Positions 33,902-42,535 of a DNA stretch of 64,000 nt are shown piece by piece. The notes under the pieces are model-generated. The model did no database searches, had not been told where the DNA came from, and saw only the letters and a list, made by a program, of their open reading frames with translations. The first letter of the stretch is position 1. Every line of letters starts with the position of its first letter. Source of the DNA: Dysgonomonas sp. ZJ279 (GTDB lineage Bacteria > Bacteroidota > Bacteroidia > Bacteroidales > Dysgonomonadaceae); contig NZ_JAAKEL010000009.1 of the NCBI RefSeq assembly GCF_011039205.1, positions 1 through 64,000 on the forward strand. The letters are read 5' to 3'. The translations under genes and the position numbers were made by a program.

Positions 33902-34365
33902 TCTATTTTTTCCATTAAGCCACCACAAGCATCTTCTAAGAGGTCGAGTACCAGTTCGAAACCATCAGCACCCGAATAATAAGGATCGGGAATATGGTCG
34001 TGAGTGAAACGTTGCGAAAATTCGGTCATGCGATGTACCTTTTTTCTCGATTCCAGATCTATCGCCAGTTTGTTGATATTGTTATAGTTATTATCATCCA
34101 TTGTGAGTATAATATCAAACTTATCGAAGTCTTTCGGAGTGAATTTACGTGAAAGGGTGTCGAAGGTATACCCTCTGCGATCCCCATGTTTCCGCATACG
34201 GTCGTCGGGCAATACACCATCGTGATAGCCCGAAGTTCCGGCAGAATCGACTGTTATAATTTCTTCAAGTCCCTTATCTTGAACAAGTTTTTTGAAGATA
34301 CCTTCTCCGGCGGGAGAGCGGCAGATATTGCCTAAACAGACAAAAAGCACATTATATTTTTTCAT
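33886..34365 (-). CDS. low-molecular-weight protein tyrosine phosphatase
   Basis: 159 residues. The P-loop CLGNICRS at 10-17 gives nucleophile Cys10 and Arg16, and the general acid is the Asp of DPYYSG near residue 127. The length is the family norm. Such phosphatases act on phosphotyrosine proteins, often with capsule-type tyrosine kinases, but no kinase gene is near. A TAnnTTTG element lies 26 bp upstream of the ATG. Confidence 0.95.
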   Translation of the reverse strand: MKKYNVLFVCLGNICRSPAGEGIFKKLVQDKGLEEIITVDSAGTSGYHDGVLPDDRMRKHGDRRGYTFDTLSRKFTPKDFDKFDIILTMDDNNYNNINKLAIDLESRKKVHRMTEFSQRFTHDHIPDPYYSGADGFELVLDLLEDACGGLMEKIEKGEL

Positions 34366-34390
34366 ATTTTGCTCATTTTACTAAGTGATT

Positions 34391-34398
34391 CAAAGATA
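34391..34398 (-). promoter_or_regulatory. putative -7 promoter element of the tyrosine phosphatase gene
   Basis: Minus strand TATCTTTG, an exact TAnnTTTG match, 25 bp upstream of the ATG at 34365. Confidence 0.5.
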
Positions 34399-34441
34399 CA
34401 AATTATTATATTGCTATAGCATTATAAATATTCTTAATGTC

Positions 34442-34762
34442 ATGAAACGTTATAGTGGAAGAATACCTGCATGTGGCGTCTTTTGCGGAGGTTGCCCAAC
34501 TTATATAAGGGAGAAAAACCCTTGTCCCGGAGCCGATATTAACAGAAAGAGATGTGAGAAATGTAAAACCTTTCATCTATGTTGTTCAGAAAAAGGCATA
34601 ACCTATTGTTATCAATGTTCAATTTTTCCGTGCGCCAAGTTTAAGGCATTCTCTAAGCGATGGCTTAAGTATGGACAAGACTTTATTAAGAATCAAGAGT
34701 TATTGAGACGTATCGGCGAAAAAGATTTCCTTACTTATTATAATTTGAAAGTTGACGAATAG
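34442..34762 (+). CDS. DUF3795 cysteine-rich protein
   Basis: 106 residues from the ATG at 34442; an ATG 19 codons further upstream gives residues without family character. Eleven cysteines are spaced as in DUF3795 proteins: CGVFCGGCPTY, CPGAD, RCEKCKTFHLCCSEKG and YCYQCSIFPCAKF, consistent with zinc or iron-sulfur binding. Function unknown. Its stop codon is directly followed by the palindromic element at 34763. Confidence 0.82.
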   Translation: MKRYSGRIPACGVFCGGCPTYIREKNPCPGADINRKRCEKCKTFHLCCSEKGITYCYQCSIFPCAKFKAFSKRWLKYGQDFIKNQELLRRIGEKDFLTYYNLKVDE

Positions 34763-34921
34763 TAATTAACATGTGTTCGATATAAGCAAAGTATATGGGT
34801 TATGAATTATTATTAGTATCTGTTTTTCAGCTATTCTGTCATCCCGATACGCAGTGAGGGATGACAAAGTTGAATGATGTTTTTTATTGTTTCTTTCTTT
34901 ATATCGAACACATGTTAATTA
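34763..34921. repeat. MITE-like palindromic element, copy 1
   Basis: A 159-bp element with perfect 23-bp terminal inverted repeats (34763-34785 and 34899-34921, outer sequence TAATTAACATGTGTTCGATA). The centre holds CTGTCATCCCG-A-TACGCAGTGAGGGATGACA, in which TGTCATCCC and GGGATGACA form a second 9-bp stem. It fills the whole gap between two convergent stop codons. A related copy with the same central core is at 51680-51882. It has no coding capacity. It may also terminate transcription from both sides. Confidence 0.8.
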
Positions 34922-34923
34922 GT

Positions 34924-35808
34924 TTATTGTGCTATCAAATAATCATATACAGTCTTCGATATATCTGCTATTATTTTTGCATTAACATCATCGTTTTCCA
35001 TCGAATCCGTAATGAAGACAGCAAGTGAGTAGTATTTCCCATTTGGCAGGCGGATAATAGCGATATCGTTCTCTGCGGCTTTCAGTCCATCTTCGTTCCG
35101 AAAAGAACTCCCTGTCTTGTTTGCAACAAGTGTTTTTGCGGGAAGCAGGCTTTTTATTTTGTTACTACCTGTAGTTGTTTCAACCATTGTTTTCCATAGA
35201 AAATCTTGATAGATTGGAGATAGGAACTTATTATTTCTGAAGACCTCTAATAAGCGAACCGCTGATAGTGGACTCGACCAATTTAAGTATTGGTTTTCAA
35301 ACTGCTCATGCATTTTGGCCTCCGTCGCAGCTATATGGCAATTTTCTATACCTATACTTTTGATGTATTGATCGACTTTTGTTGTTCCACCAATGTATTT
35401 AAACAATATGTCGCAGGCGTTATTATCACTTTTTGCAACACTATATTTTATTAAGTCTGCTATCGACATATTGTAATTTCCATCAGGATTGGTGTCTCTT
35501 AGTGGACTATGTGTATCCGGTAATAAATCGTCTTTGGCGATAAATATCTCATGTTCAAGTGAAATATTATTTATCTGCATATAATTTAATACCGCCAATG
35601 CCAAGTGGAATTTATATACACTTAGCGTCGGATAGTTGTGGTTATTATTGATGGTAAGCGTATCTTTTCCATCCACAATCAATCCAACTCCTATAGTAGC
35701 TTGTTTGTTTTCAATAATCTTTTGGATATTATGTCTTAATCCATCCTTTTGGGCGAAAGCAAAAGGTATTATTGCAGATAAGATTACAAATATTAATGTG
35801 CGCTTCAT
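34924..35808 (-). CDS. class A beta-lactamase, subclass A2-like
   Basis: 294 residues with a signal peptide (ends FAFA-QK, residue 20). Class A motifs: Ser63-x-x-Lys66 (SVYK), Ser127-Asp128-Asn129 (SDN), Glu163 (ATEAKMHE, the Glu166 equivalent) and Lys231-Thr-Gly (KTGSS). The MHEQFENQYLNWSSP stretch matches the extended omega-loop region of the A2 group (CfxA, CepA, PER, VEB), many of which are cephalosporinases. The ATG overlaps the cbpM stop as TGATG, so translation is coupled to cbpA-cbpM. The stop is followed 2 bp later by a palindromic repeat. Spectrum cannot be predicted reliably. Confidence 0.93.
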   Translation of the reverse strand: MKRTLIFVILSAIIPFAFAQKDGLRHNIQKIIENKQATIGVGLIVDGKDTLTINNNHNYPTLSVYKFHLALAVLNYMQINNISLEHEIFIAKDDLLPDTHSPLRDTNPDGNYNMSIADLIKYSVAKSDNNACDILFKYIGGTTKVDQYIKSIGIENCHIAATEAKMHEQFENQYLNWSSPLSAVRLLEVFRNNKFLSPIYQDFLWKTMVETTTGSNKIKSLLPAKTLVANKTGSSFRNEDGLKAAENDIAIIRLPNGKYYSLAVFITDSMENDDVNAKIIADISKTVYDYLIAQ

Positions 35809-36095
35809 CAGTCAATCAAACGTATTTGTTCTTTTAATCTTCGTATCTCTTCTTGCATATTGTCGATCTTGTCAAGTAGATTATGAATAACATCGATCCC
35901 TGCCATATTGATTGATAAATCGTAATACCATCTGGCATATTGCTCCAAGCTTTTCAGTTGAGATATATGTATATAACGCTCATCGTCTATTATACTGATC
36001 TCTATCAATCCTTCATCTTCCAGTTGTATTATAAAGTCGGGTTCTATCTGACTTTGTATACAGTATTCGCTTATAATTATCAGTTCGGATTTCAT
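35808..36095 (-). CDS. cbpM: chaperone modulator CbpM
   Basis: 95 residues. The MerR-like N-terminal part (IIISEYCIQSQIEPDFIIQLEDEGLIEI) and the C-terminal helical coiled coil (NLLDKIDNMQEEIRRLKEQIRLI) fit CbpM, the partner and inhibitor of the DnaJ-like CbpA. It follows cbpA by 17 bp. Its TGA shares one base with the ATG of the beta-lactamase gene. Confidence 0.85.
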   Translation of the reverse strand: MKSELIIISEYCIQSQIEPDFIIQLEDEGLIEISIIDDERYIHISQLKSLEQYARWYYDLSINMAGIDVIHNLLDKIDNMQEEIRRLKEQIRLID

Positions 36096-36112
36096 AATGG
36101 TAATACTTTGGG

Positions 36113-37021
36113 TTAAGACTTGGCTAATTTTCTGAACAATTCTTTTTGTTCTTCACTCAGATTAGTAGGAACTTCGACCGAATAGGTTATAATAAGATCT
36201 CCGAATTTGCCATCTTGTTTGTATATAGGAAATCCTTTGCCTTTGAGCCTTACTTTAGTGCCATTTTGGGTACCTGCAGGAATTTTTAGTTTTACTTTCC
36301 CCGTAAAGGTATCGACCATTTCTTCACCTCCCAGTACGGCGGTATATAAATTGATATTAGCCGTAGAGTATAAGTCGTCGCCTACGCGTTTGAAATTCGT
36401 GTCTTCAGTTATTACAAAGGTGATAAACAGATCACCTTTAGGTCCTCCGTTTGCCCCTTCTCCGCCTTGCCCTGCAAGCTTTATTACTTGACCGTCTGCT
36501 ACACCAGCGGGGATGGTAATACGCAGTTTCTTGCCGTTTACAGCAAGTTCCCGTTTATGGGTCTCATATGCATCACGAAGGTTTATATGTAGCTCTGTGG
36601 TATAGTCAGCACCTCTGAATCCTCTTTGCTGTCTGCTGGAGCGTCCTCCTCTGTTGCCAAACAACGATTCGAAGAAGTCTGAAAATTCGCCATTGTCTTC
36701 AGTGAAGCTATAGTTGCCACCGCCACCAAATCCTCCATAATCTGCAAATCCTCCATTATGCGATTGTTGCTGACGAGCTTTCTCATATTCTTCAGCATGT
36801 TGCCAGTTTTCGCCATACTCGTCGTATTTCTTCCGATTTTCGGGATGGCTGAGCACTTCGTTAGCTTCATTTATTTGCTGAAACTTACGTTTTGCTTCCT
36901 CATTATTAGAATTAATATCGGGATGGTATTTACGGGCCAACTTCCGATAAGCTTTTTTTATATCATCGGCAGTAGCTGTTTTAGAAACACCCAATATACT
37001 GTAATAGTCTATAAATGCCAT
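36113..37021 (-). CDS. cbpA: DnaJ-family co-chaperone CbpA
   Basis: 302 residues. J domain at 5-70 with the HPD tripeptide (KYHPDINS), a Gly/Phe-rich linker (GGFADYGGFGGGGNYSF), then the two-part DnaJ C-terminal substrate-binding domain (ELHINLRDAYETHKRELAV, GDLFITFVI, KLKIPAGTQNGTKVRLKGKG). The zinc-finger CxxCxGxG repeats of DnaJ are absent, which is the CbpA type. It stimulates DnaK ATPase and can bind curved DNA in E. coli. cbpM and a beta-lactamase gene follow. Confidence 0.93.
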   Translation of the reverse strand: MAFIDYYSILGVSKTATADDIKKAYRKLARKYHPDINSNNEEAKRKFQQINEANEVLSHPENRKKYDEYGENWQHAEEYEKARQQQSHNGGFADYGGFGGGGNYSFTEDNGEFSDFFESLFGNRGGRSSRQQRGFRGADYTTELHINLRDAYETHKRELAVNGKKLRITIPAGVADGQVIKLAGQGGEGANGGPKGDLFITFVITEDTNFKRVGDDLYSTANINLYTAVLGGEEMVDTFTGKVKLKIPAGTQNGTKVRLKGKGFPIYKQDGKFGDLIITYSVEVPTNLSEEQKELFRKLAKS

Positions 37022-37108
37022 ATCTATTTAAAATATTAATTTTACATTTTAAAGTTATAACAAATTAATCACAAATAACTTAGGGATGTTGCAAAAAAGG
37101 CTACAATC

Positions 37109-37693
37109 TTATTTTTTGATTTTAGCTCTGTTTTTTAGTTCATTATATATTTTCAGGCATGCCCAGGCGTCAAGAGAAGCATATTTTTTCTGAGCATCTG
37201 AAAGTATTTCTGTTTCCCAGTTTGACAGACGCTGCCCCTTTGATATTCTTTTTTCAAAAAGTATGCCATAAATGCGTTGTAAGCTGTTGTCTTCTATACC
37301 ATAATATTTCACAAAGTCTTGCAAGTCAATGAAGTTTTCGGGGGCCAGTGGCTTCCTTTTATGTATAGCAGAAAAATCGTCTTTAAGAGATAATCCGATC
37401 TTCTTTATAGCTGGATTTGTTAGAATATTTGCTAAACAATCCGGCAAACCGATATGATTAAGCCTGAACAGAAAGCATGTATCATTAGTTGATAGTTGCA
37501 TTAATGCAATTTTGTGCGATACTCCCTTACGAAAAGCGGGACGAGTTTCTGTATCGAACCCTATAGAATCGTATTTTTCTAAATATTGACAGGCTTTCTC
37601 AGCTTCATTTTCGGTTTGGACCACAATTATCCTTCCGGCAAAACTCTCTTGAGGAAGTCCGGATATCTGTTCTTTTGTAATTGTACTCACCAT
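37109..37693 (-). CDS. 3'-5' exonuclease domain protein (DEDDy)
   Basis: 194 residues, a lone RNase D-type exonuclease domain. DEDDy residues: Asp47 and Glu49 (GFDTET), Asp105/106 (LSLKDDFSA), Tyr171 and Asp175 (YASLDAWAC). No HRDC domain. Members act on RNA or DNA 3' ends. Its ATG overlaps the end of the DUF5063 gene by 7 bp (ATGGTGA), so the two are translationally coupled. Confidence 0.9.
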   Translation of the reverse strand: MVSTITKEQISGLPQESFAGRIIVVQTENEAEKACQYLEKYDSIGFDTETRPAFRKGVSHKIALMQLSTNDTCFLFRLNHIGLPDCLANILTNPAIKKIGLSLKDDFSAIHKRKPLAPENFIDLQDFVKYYGIEDNSLQRIYGILFEKRISKGQRLSNWETEILSDAQKKYASLDAWACLKIYNELKNRAKIKK

Positions 37694-38262
37694 ATATCGT
37701 CTGTATTATCTGTTATATCCGTATCGCTTCCCAGCAATTCATCGTCTGTTGAATATTTAAGTGAATGTAATGCGCGTAAAACATTTACTAATTTTTGTCC
37801 CCAGTATACCTTGAAATGTTCGATGCATACATACAGCGCATCGTTCATGTTCTCTGTCAGTCCGCGTTCGTAAATAGTAATGAAGTTCTTTGTATCTTGA
37901 TAGATATCCGTAAGATCCTCGGAGATGCTAGCTACAATAGGTGTTTCACTATACTTCATATCTTGCAGAAATACCTCCAGATAGGAGTCGTCTTTGCCGA
38001 ATACATTATATAATTTAGATGATATATAATTGTAATTTTCTTCACTTACGCTTATTTCAGGCTCTTCTTCGTTGACCATTTCGGTATCGGGAACAAGGGA
38101 TGCCTTCAGATAGAGTAGGGGTAATATCTTTGTCAGTTTGTCTGTTAGCTCAGCTGATTCTATATCTTCAAAGTTTTCCAGATAGCCACAATACTGTACA
38201 GCTACTGTAACAAACTCTATAGAATCCCGTGAATAGACAACTTCCTTTAATTCTTCTGCCAT
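37687..38262 (-). CDS. DUF5063 domain protein
   Basis: 191 residues, acidic, mostly helical, no signal or membrane segment. The start SRDSIEFVTVAVQYCGYLE and the middle LTDIYQDTKNFITIYERG with the CIEHFKVYWGQKLVNVLRALHSL helix match DUF5063, a Bacteroidota family of unknown function that commonly lies next to the 3'-5' exonuclease gene. The acidic tail (SDTDITDNTDD) overlaps the next start codon. Confidence 0.8.
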   Translation of the reverse strand: MAEELKEVVYSRDSIEFVTVAVQYCGYLENFEDIESAELTDKLTKILPLLYLKASLVPDTEMVNEEEPEISVSEENYNYISSKLYNVFGKDDSYLEVFLQDMKYSETPIVASISEDLTDIYQDTKNFITIYERGLTENMNDALYVCIEHFKVYWGQKLVNVLRALHSLKYSTDDELLGSDTDITDNTDDIW

Positions 38263-38284
38263 TTCTTCATTTTTTATATTATAA

Positions 38285-38292
38285 CAAAATTA
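38285..38292 (-). promoter_or_regulatory. putative -7 promoter element of the DUF5063-exonuclease unit
   Basis: Minus strand TAATTTTG matches TAnnTTTG, 22 bp before the ATG at 38262. Confidence 0.45.
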
Positions 38293-38384
38293 CGAAATAA
38301 AAGTAAGGGGCATCGCCTCTTTTTTACAATTATTTGGAATGGTTAAATAATCTTTCATATTTTAGACTTTTTCTTCCTGTATAA

Positions 38385-38420
38385 TAAAAAAGCCCCTTGC
38401 AGACTATGCAGGGGGACTTT
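38385..38420 (-). terminator. terminator of typA
   Basis: On the minus strand an imperfect stem CCCCCTGCA / TGCAAGGGG with a 5-nt loop is followed by CTTTTTTATTAT. It lies about 25 bp past the typA stop. Confidence 0.75.
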
Positions 38421-38442
38421 ATATATTGATATCGGGAAGATA

Positions 38443-40242
38443 TTATTTCTTGGTCATGCGCTTGCGTTCATTCTCATCGAGATATATTTTACGCAGACGG
38501 ATAGAGCTTGGAGTAACCTCTACATATTCGTCTTCTTTTATATATTCCAGTGCATCTTCAAGGCTGAAAATAATAGCAGGAGCTAGTTTTGCTTTATCGT
38601 CAGTACCCGAAGCACGTACGTTACTCATTTTTTTAGCTCTTGTAAGATTAACGACCAAGTCACCTTCTTTCGAGTGTTCACCTACAATCTGTCCCATATA
38701 GATGTCAGTTTGTGGTTCTACAAAGAAATGTCCGCGATCTTGCAATTTGTCAAGAGCATATGCATATGCATTGCCTGATTCGCTGGCGATTATAGATCCG
38801 TTTGAGCGTTTATCGATGTCGCCTTTCCATGGTTGGAAGTCAAGGAAGCGATGAGATACAACAGCTTCACCTGCCGAAAGTGTAAGTGCAGTATTGTTAA
38901 TACCGATTATACCACGCGAAGGGATTGTAAATTCGAGATAAACACGATCTCTTTTGGTTTCCATCATAGTTAGTTCGCCACGACGACGAGTCACAAGGTC
39001 AATAATCTTACTTGAATATTCTTCAGGTAGATTAATTGTCAATTGCTCTATTGGTTCGTGTTTTACACCATCTATTTCTTTGATGATTACTTTAGGTTGT
39101 CCTACTTGCAATTCATAACCTTCTCGACGCATAGTCTCGATTAAAACTGATATATGGAGAATTCCACGTCCGAAAACAGTCCATGAATCAGCATTTTGCG
39201 TTAACTCTACGCGTAAAGCTAAATTCTTATCCAACTCGCGTATAAGGCGGTCGTGTATATGGCGGGAGGTAACAAATTTACCCTCTTTACCAAAGAACGG
39301 AGAGTCATTGATAGTGAAGAGCATCGACATAGTAGGCTCATCGATATCGATAGGAGGTAATGGCTCCGGGTTTTCGAGGCTGGCAATTGAATCTCCAATT
39401 TCAAAACCGTCGATACCAATAAGAGCACATAGGTCACCACATTCGGCACTTGTTACCTTTGTGCGACCAAGTCCCTCGAATGTATTTATTTCTTTAATTC
39501 TACTTTTTATGAAGCTTCCGTCACGCTTGCAAAGAGAAACATCCATTCCTTCTTTCAATTCACCGCGGTGAATACGTCCGATAGCGATACGTCCTACATA
39601 TTTAGAATAATCCAGAGATGTTATTAGCATTTGTGGAGTTCCTTCTAATAATTCAGGGCCGGGGATATGTTTTACAATTGCATCTAAGAGAGGAATAAGA
39701 TCTTCTGTCTTTTCTTTCCAATCTTCCGACATCCAGCCTTGTTTAGCAGAACCGTAGATAGTAGGGAAGTCCAATTGTTCTTCGGTTGCATCGAGACTGA
39801 ACATAAGGTCGAATACCATTTCATGCACCTCTTCGGGGCGACAATTTGGTTTGTCTACTTTGTTGATTACAACAATGGGTTTCAATCCCATTTGAATAGC
39901 CTTTTGCAGCACAAAACGAGTTTGTGGCATTGGTCCCTCAAATGCATCTACCAATAGTAGACAGCCATCGGCCATATTTAATACTCGTTCAACTTCTCCT
40001 CCAAAGTCGGCATGGCCGGGAGTGTCAATAATGTTGATTTTTGTTCCTTTATAGTTGATTGATACGTTTTTGGAAAGGATAGTTATCCCGCGTTCACGCT
40101 CCAAATCGTTATTGTCAAGAATAAGATCGCCTGTTGACTGATTGTCTCTGAAAAGTAATCCGGCAAGAAGTAGCTTGTCAACAAGTGTAGTCTTACCATG
40201 ATCCACGTGTGCGATAATCGCAATGTTTCTAATATTCTGCAT
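38443..40242 (-). CDS. typA: ribosome-binding GTPase TypA/BipA
   Basis: 599 residues from the ATG at 40242. A TTG at 40263 would extend it by 7 codons but would lie upstream of the predicted transcription start. GTPase motifs: [15 protein letters not shown] (G1), [11 protein letters not shown] (G2), [15 protein letters not shown] (G3) and [13 protein letters not shown] (G4). Domains II, III/V and the BipA-specific C-terminal domain follow, ending near [17 protein letters not shown]. It is a translational GTPase tied to 50S assembly and stress adaptation. Monocistronic with its own terminator. Confidence 0.96.
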   Translation of the reverse strand: MQNIRNIAIIAHVDHGKTTLVDKLLLAGLLFRDNQSTGDLILDNNDLERERGITILSKNVSINYKGTKINIIDTPGHADFGGEVERVLNMADGCLLLVDAFEGPMPQTRFVLQKAIQMGLKPIVVINKVDKPNCRPEEVHEMVFDLMFSLDATEEQLDFPTIYGSAKQGWMSEDWKEKTEDLIPLLDAIVKHIPGPELLEGTPQMLITSLDYSKYVGRIAIGRIHRGELKEGMDVSLCKRDGSFIKSRIKEINTFEGLGRTKVTSAECGDLCALIGIDGFEIGDSIASLENPEPLPPIDIDEPTMSMLFTINDSPFFGKEGKFVTSRHIHDRLIRELDKNLALRVELTQNADSWTVFGRGILHISVLIETMRREGYELQVGQPKVIIKEIDGVKHEPIEQLTINLPEEYSSKIIDLVTRRRGELTMMETKRDRVYLEFTIPSRGIIGINNTALTLSAGEAVVSHRFLDFQPWKGDIDKRSNGSIIASESGNAYAYALDKLQDRGHFFVEPQTDIYMGQIVGEHSKEGDLVVNLTRAKKMSNVRASGTDDKAKLAPAIIFSLEDALEYIKEDEYVEVTPSSIRLRKIYLDENERKRMTKK

Positions 40243-40258
40243 ACATAAATTTTGAGGT

Positions 40259-40266
40259 TGCAAAGG
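40259..40266 (-). promoter_or_regulatory. putative -7 promoter element of typA
   Basis: Minus strand TACCTTTG matches TAnnTTTG exactly and lies 16 bp before the ATG at 40242, implying a very short leader. This supports the ATG over the TTG at 40263. Confidence 0.55.
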
Positions 40267-40281
40267 TACGCTTTTTTAAAC

Positions 40282-40314
40282 AAAAACATCCACTTAGATT
40301 GCTCTAAATGGATG
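40282..40314 (-). terminator. terminator of the lpxD-lpxC/fabZ-lpxA operon
   Basis: Minus strand: CATCCATTTAGA, 4-nt loop GCAA, TCTAAGTGGATG, then TTTTTG. The 12-bp stem has one G-T wobble. It lies 22 bp past the lpxA stop and just before the typA promoter. Confidence 0.85.
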
Positions 40315-40336
40315 CTTTATGAATATTTTATATATT

Positions 40337-41122
40337 TTATCCCATATAACCTCTGACAATGCCACGTGGCGAGCTTTTAACGAACTCAACTATTAACTCC
40401 ATTTCCGGAGTTTTCTCGAATTCTTGCTCTATTTTTTTCACAGCGTCGGTGAAGTTATAGCCTGATTGATAAATGATACGATAGATTTCCTGTATCTCAT
40501 TTATTTTATCATTCGAATAATTATGTCTTCGTAATCCCACTAGATTTACTCCCGAATAACATACAGGTTCGCGTCCGGCGATAATATATGGAGGGATGTC
40601 TTTTCCCAAACGAGTGCCTCCTTGTATCATAACATGAGCACCAATACGGGTAAATTGATGAACAAGTGTACCTCCGCTTAATATAGCATGATGATCTACC
40701 TCTACTTCTCCAGCTAGCTGTGTAGCATTACCTATTATAACGTAATCTCCTAATATAGAATCGTGAGCAATGTGGCTATAAGCCATCAGTAAGCAGTTCT
40801 TGCCAACGATGGTATGTCCTTTCGATGCTGTTCCGCGATTGACGGTCACGCATTCTCTCACCATAGTACCATCCCCTACAATTGCTAAAGTATCTTCACC
40901 TCTGAACTTCAAGTCTTGAGGTATACCTGCAATAACTGCTCCCGGAGAAATACAACAGTTTTTTCCAATCCTAGAACCTTCTCTTATGTTGGCTCCTGAC
41001 ATAATGATTGTACCATCACCTATTTCAACATTCTTATCGATAAATGCGAATGGCTCTATGGTTACATTCTCTCCCAATTTAGCGTCAGAGTCAACATGAG
41101 CTAAAGTCGATATGTTTGACAT
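40337..41122 (-). CDS. lpxA: UDP-N-acetylglucosamine acyltransferase LpxA
   Basis: 261 residues with left-handed beta-helix hexapeptide repeats over about 5-185. The catalytic His equivalent to E. coli His125 is His120 in YSHIAHDS. Other landmarks: GIPQDLKFRGE (66-76), VTVNRGT and the C-terminal helical part with NLVGLRRHNYS. It adds the first acyl chain of lipid A to UDP-GlcNAc in the cytoplasm. It lies 10 bp behind the LpxC-FabZ gene. Confidence 0.97.
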   Translation of the reverse strand: MSNISTLAHVDSDAKLGENVTIEPFAFIDKNVEIGDGTIIMSGANIREGSRIGKNCCISPGAVIAGIPQDLKFRGEDTLAIVGDGTMVRECVTVNRGTASKGHTIVGKNCLLMAYSHIAHDSILGDYVIIGNATQLAGEVEVDHHAILSGGTLVHQFTRIGAHVMIQGGTRLGKDIPPYIIAGREPVCYSGVNLVGLRRHNYSNDKINEIQEIYRIIYQSGYNFTDAVKKIEQEFEKTPEMELIVEFVKSSPRGIVRGYMG

Positions 41123-41132
41123 ATAATCTTAT

Positions 41133-42521
41133 TTATTTATTTTTTACGATTTGAGCCGTAAATTCGGCTTCTGATACGAGTTTCTCACCAACAAAGGCAA
41201 ATCCTTTCATGTTAGCAATTCCACGTCGTATTTCTGACATCATTTGAAGGCGGAAGATCAGTGTATCTCCTGGTACAACTTTGCTTCTGAATTTTACATT
41301 GTCGATTTTCAAAAAGTAAGTAGAATATCTTTCTGGTTCTTCTACTTGAGAAAGAACAAGAAGACCTCCTATTTGTGCCATTGCCTCAATTTGTAATACT
41401 CCCGGCATAACAGGTTCTTGAGGGAAGTGTCCTTGGAAGAACGCCTCATTCATTGTCATGTTTTTAACTCCGACAATATGTTTCTGGCCAATTTCGATAA
41501 TCTTATCTACCATCAATAATGGGTAACGGTGAGGTAGTAGTAGTTTGATCTTATTGATGTCAAATACAGGTTCGATATTCGGATCGTATATAGGTGGCTG
41601 AACTTCGTTCATTTTAATCTGCTTACGGATTGCACGTGCCAATTGATTATTGATTTTGTGCCCCGGGCGTGTAGCTATTATACGTCCTTTGATTGGTTTT
41701 CCTATTAGAGCCATATCTCCAACAACATCTAATAGTTTGTGGCGAGCAGGTTCGTTAGGGTATTGAATTTCTTTATTGTTGAGGTAGCCTAGTTCTGTTG
41801 CATCCTTTTTGAAAGGAATACCCAATAGCGTGCCTAGATTGTCAAGGGCTTCTTGAGATATTTGTCTTTCGTATATTACGATTGCATTATCGAGATCTCC
41901 ACCTTTTATTAATCCGGCCTCTAATAATTTTTGTATTTCGCGTACAAAAACAAAAGTACGGGCACCTGCTATTTCATTTTCGAAATCGTTCAGATCATCC
42001 AAAGATGCTGATTGATTCGGTATATATTTCGATTCAAATTCAATAAATGAATTTACACAAAATTGTTCGTCCGGTAGCAGGATTATTTTTGATCCTGTTT
42101 CTTCGTCCTTTATCTCCATTTTGCGGCGCACGATGAAATAGTCTCTTTCCTCACTTTGTTCTTCCAGACCAACTTTTTTGATAGCTTCTACATATTTGAT
42201 AGCGCTACCATCCAGTATCGGAAATTCGGGAGCGTTGACATCTATCAAGCAGTTGTCAACATTCAGGGCATATAGTGCAGCCATGGCATGCTCGATAGTA
42301 CTCACTATCACATCTCCTTTTATTAGCACTGTACCACGTTGAGTATTTCCTACATTCTCGGCAAGAGCATCTATGATAGGTTGATCTTCCAGATCAATTC
42401 TTCTTACTTTATATCCGTGATTTTCGGGTGCCGGATTAAATGTAATCGTTATTGGCAACCCTGTATGTAGTCCTTTACCTTGTAGGGTAAAGCTATCTTT
42501 CAGCGTGTGTTGTTTATCCAT
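41133..42521 (-). CDS. lpxC/fabZ: bifunctional LpxC deacetylase - FabZ dehydratase fusion
   Basis: 462 residues, a natural fusion common in Bacteroidota. LpxC part (1-about 305): zinc ligands His79 (with catalytic Glu78 in TIEHAM), His261 and Asp265 (HKLLDVVGD), and the catalytic His in RPGHK near 288. FabZ part (about 320-462): LLPHRYPLLMVD, His365 in GHFPQEPVMPG and Glu379 in LQIEAMAQ. LpxC performs the committed step of lipid A synthesis, while FabZ dehydrates 3-hydroxyacyl-ACP, so the fusion joins two reactions competing for the same acyl pool. Spacing is 14 bp after lpxD and 10 bp before lpxA. Confidence 0.97.
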   Translation of the reverse strand: MDKQHTLKDSFTLQGKGLHTGLPITITFNPAPENHGYKVRRIDLEDQPIIDALAENVGNTQRGTVLIKGDVIVSTIEHAMAALYALNVDNCLIDVNAPEFPILDGSAIKYVEAIKKVGLEEQSEERDYFIVRRKMEIKDEETGSKIILLPDEQFCVNSFIEFESKYIPNQSASLDDLNDFENEIAGARTFVFVREIQKLLEAGLIKGGDLDNAIVIYERQISQEALDNLGTLLGIPFKKDATELGYLNNKEIQYPNEPARHKLLDVVGDMALIGKPIKGRIIATRPGHKINNQLARAIRKQIKMNEVQPPIYDPNIEPVFDINKIKLLLPHRYPLLMVDKIIEIGQKHIVGVKNMTMNEAFFQGHFPQEPVMPGVLQIEAMAQIGGLLVLSQVEEPERYSTYFLKIDNVKFRSKVVPGDTLIFRLQMMSEIRRGIANMKGFAFVGEKLVSEAEFTAQIVKNK

Positions 42522-42535
42522 TATTAAAAAGGCTC

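Noticed and set aside
34763-34921. CRISPR-like repeat
   Set aside because: There is a single inverted-repeat unit with no regular spacing; it is a palindromic element, not an array.
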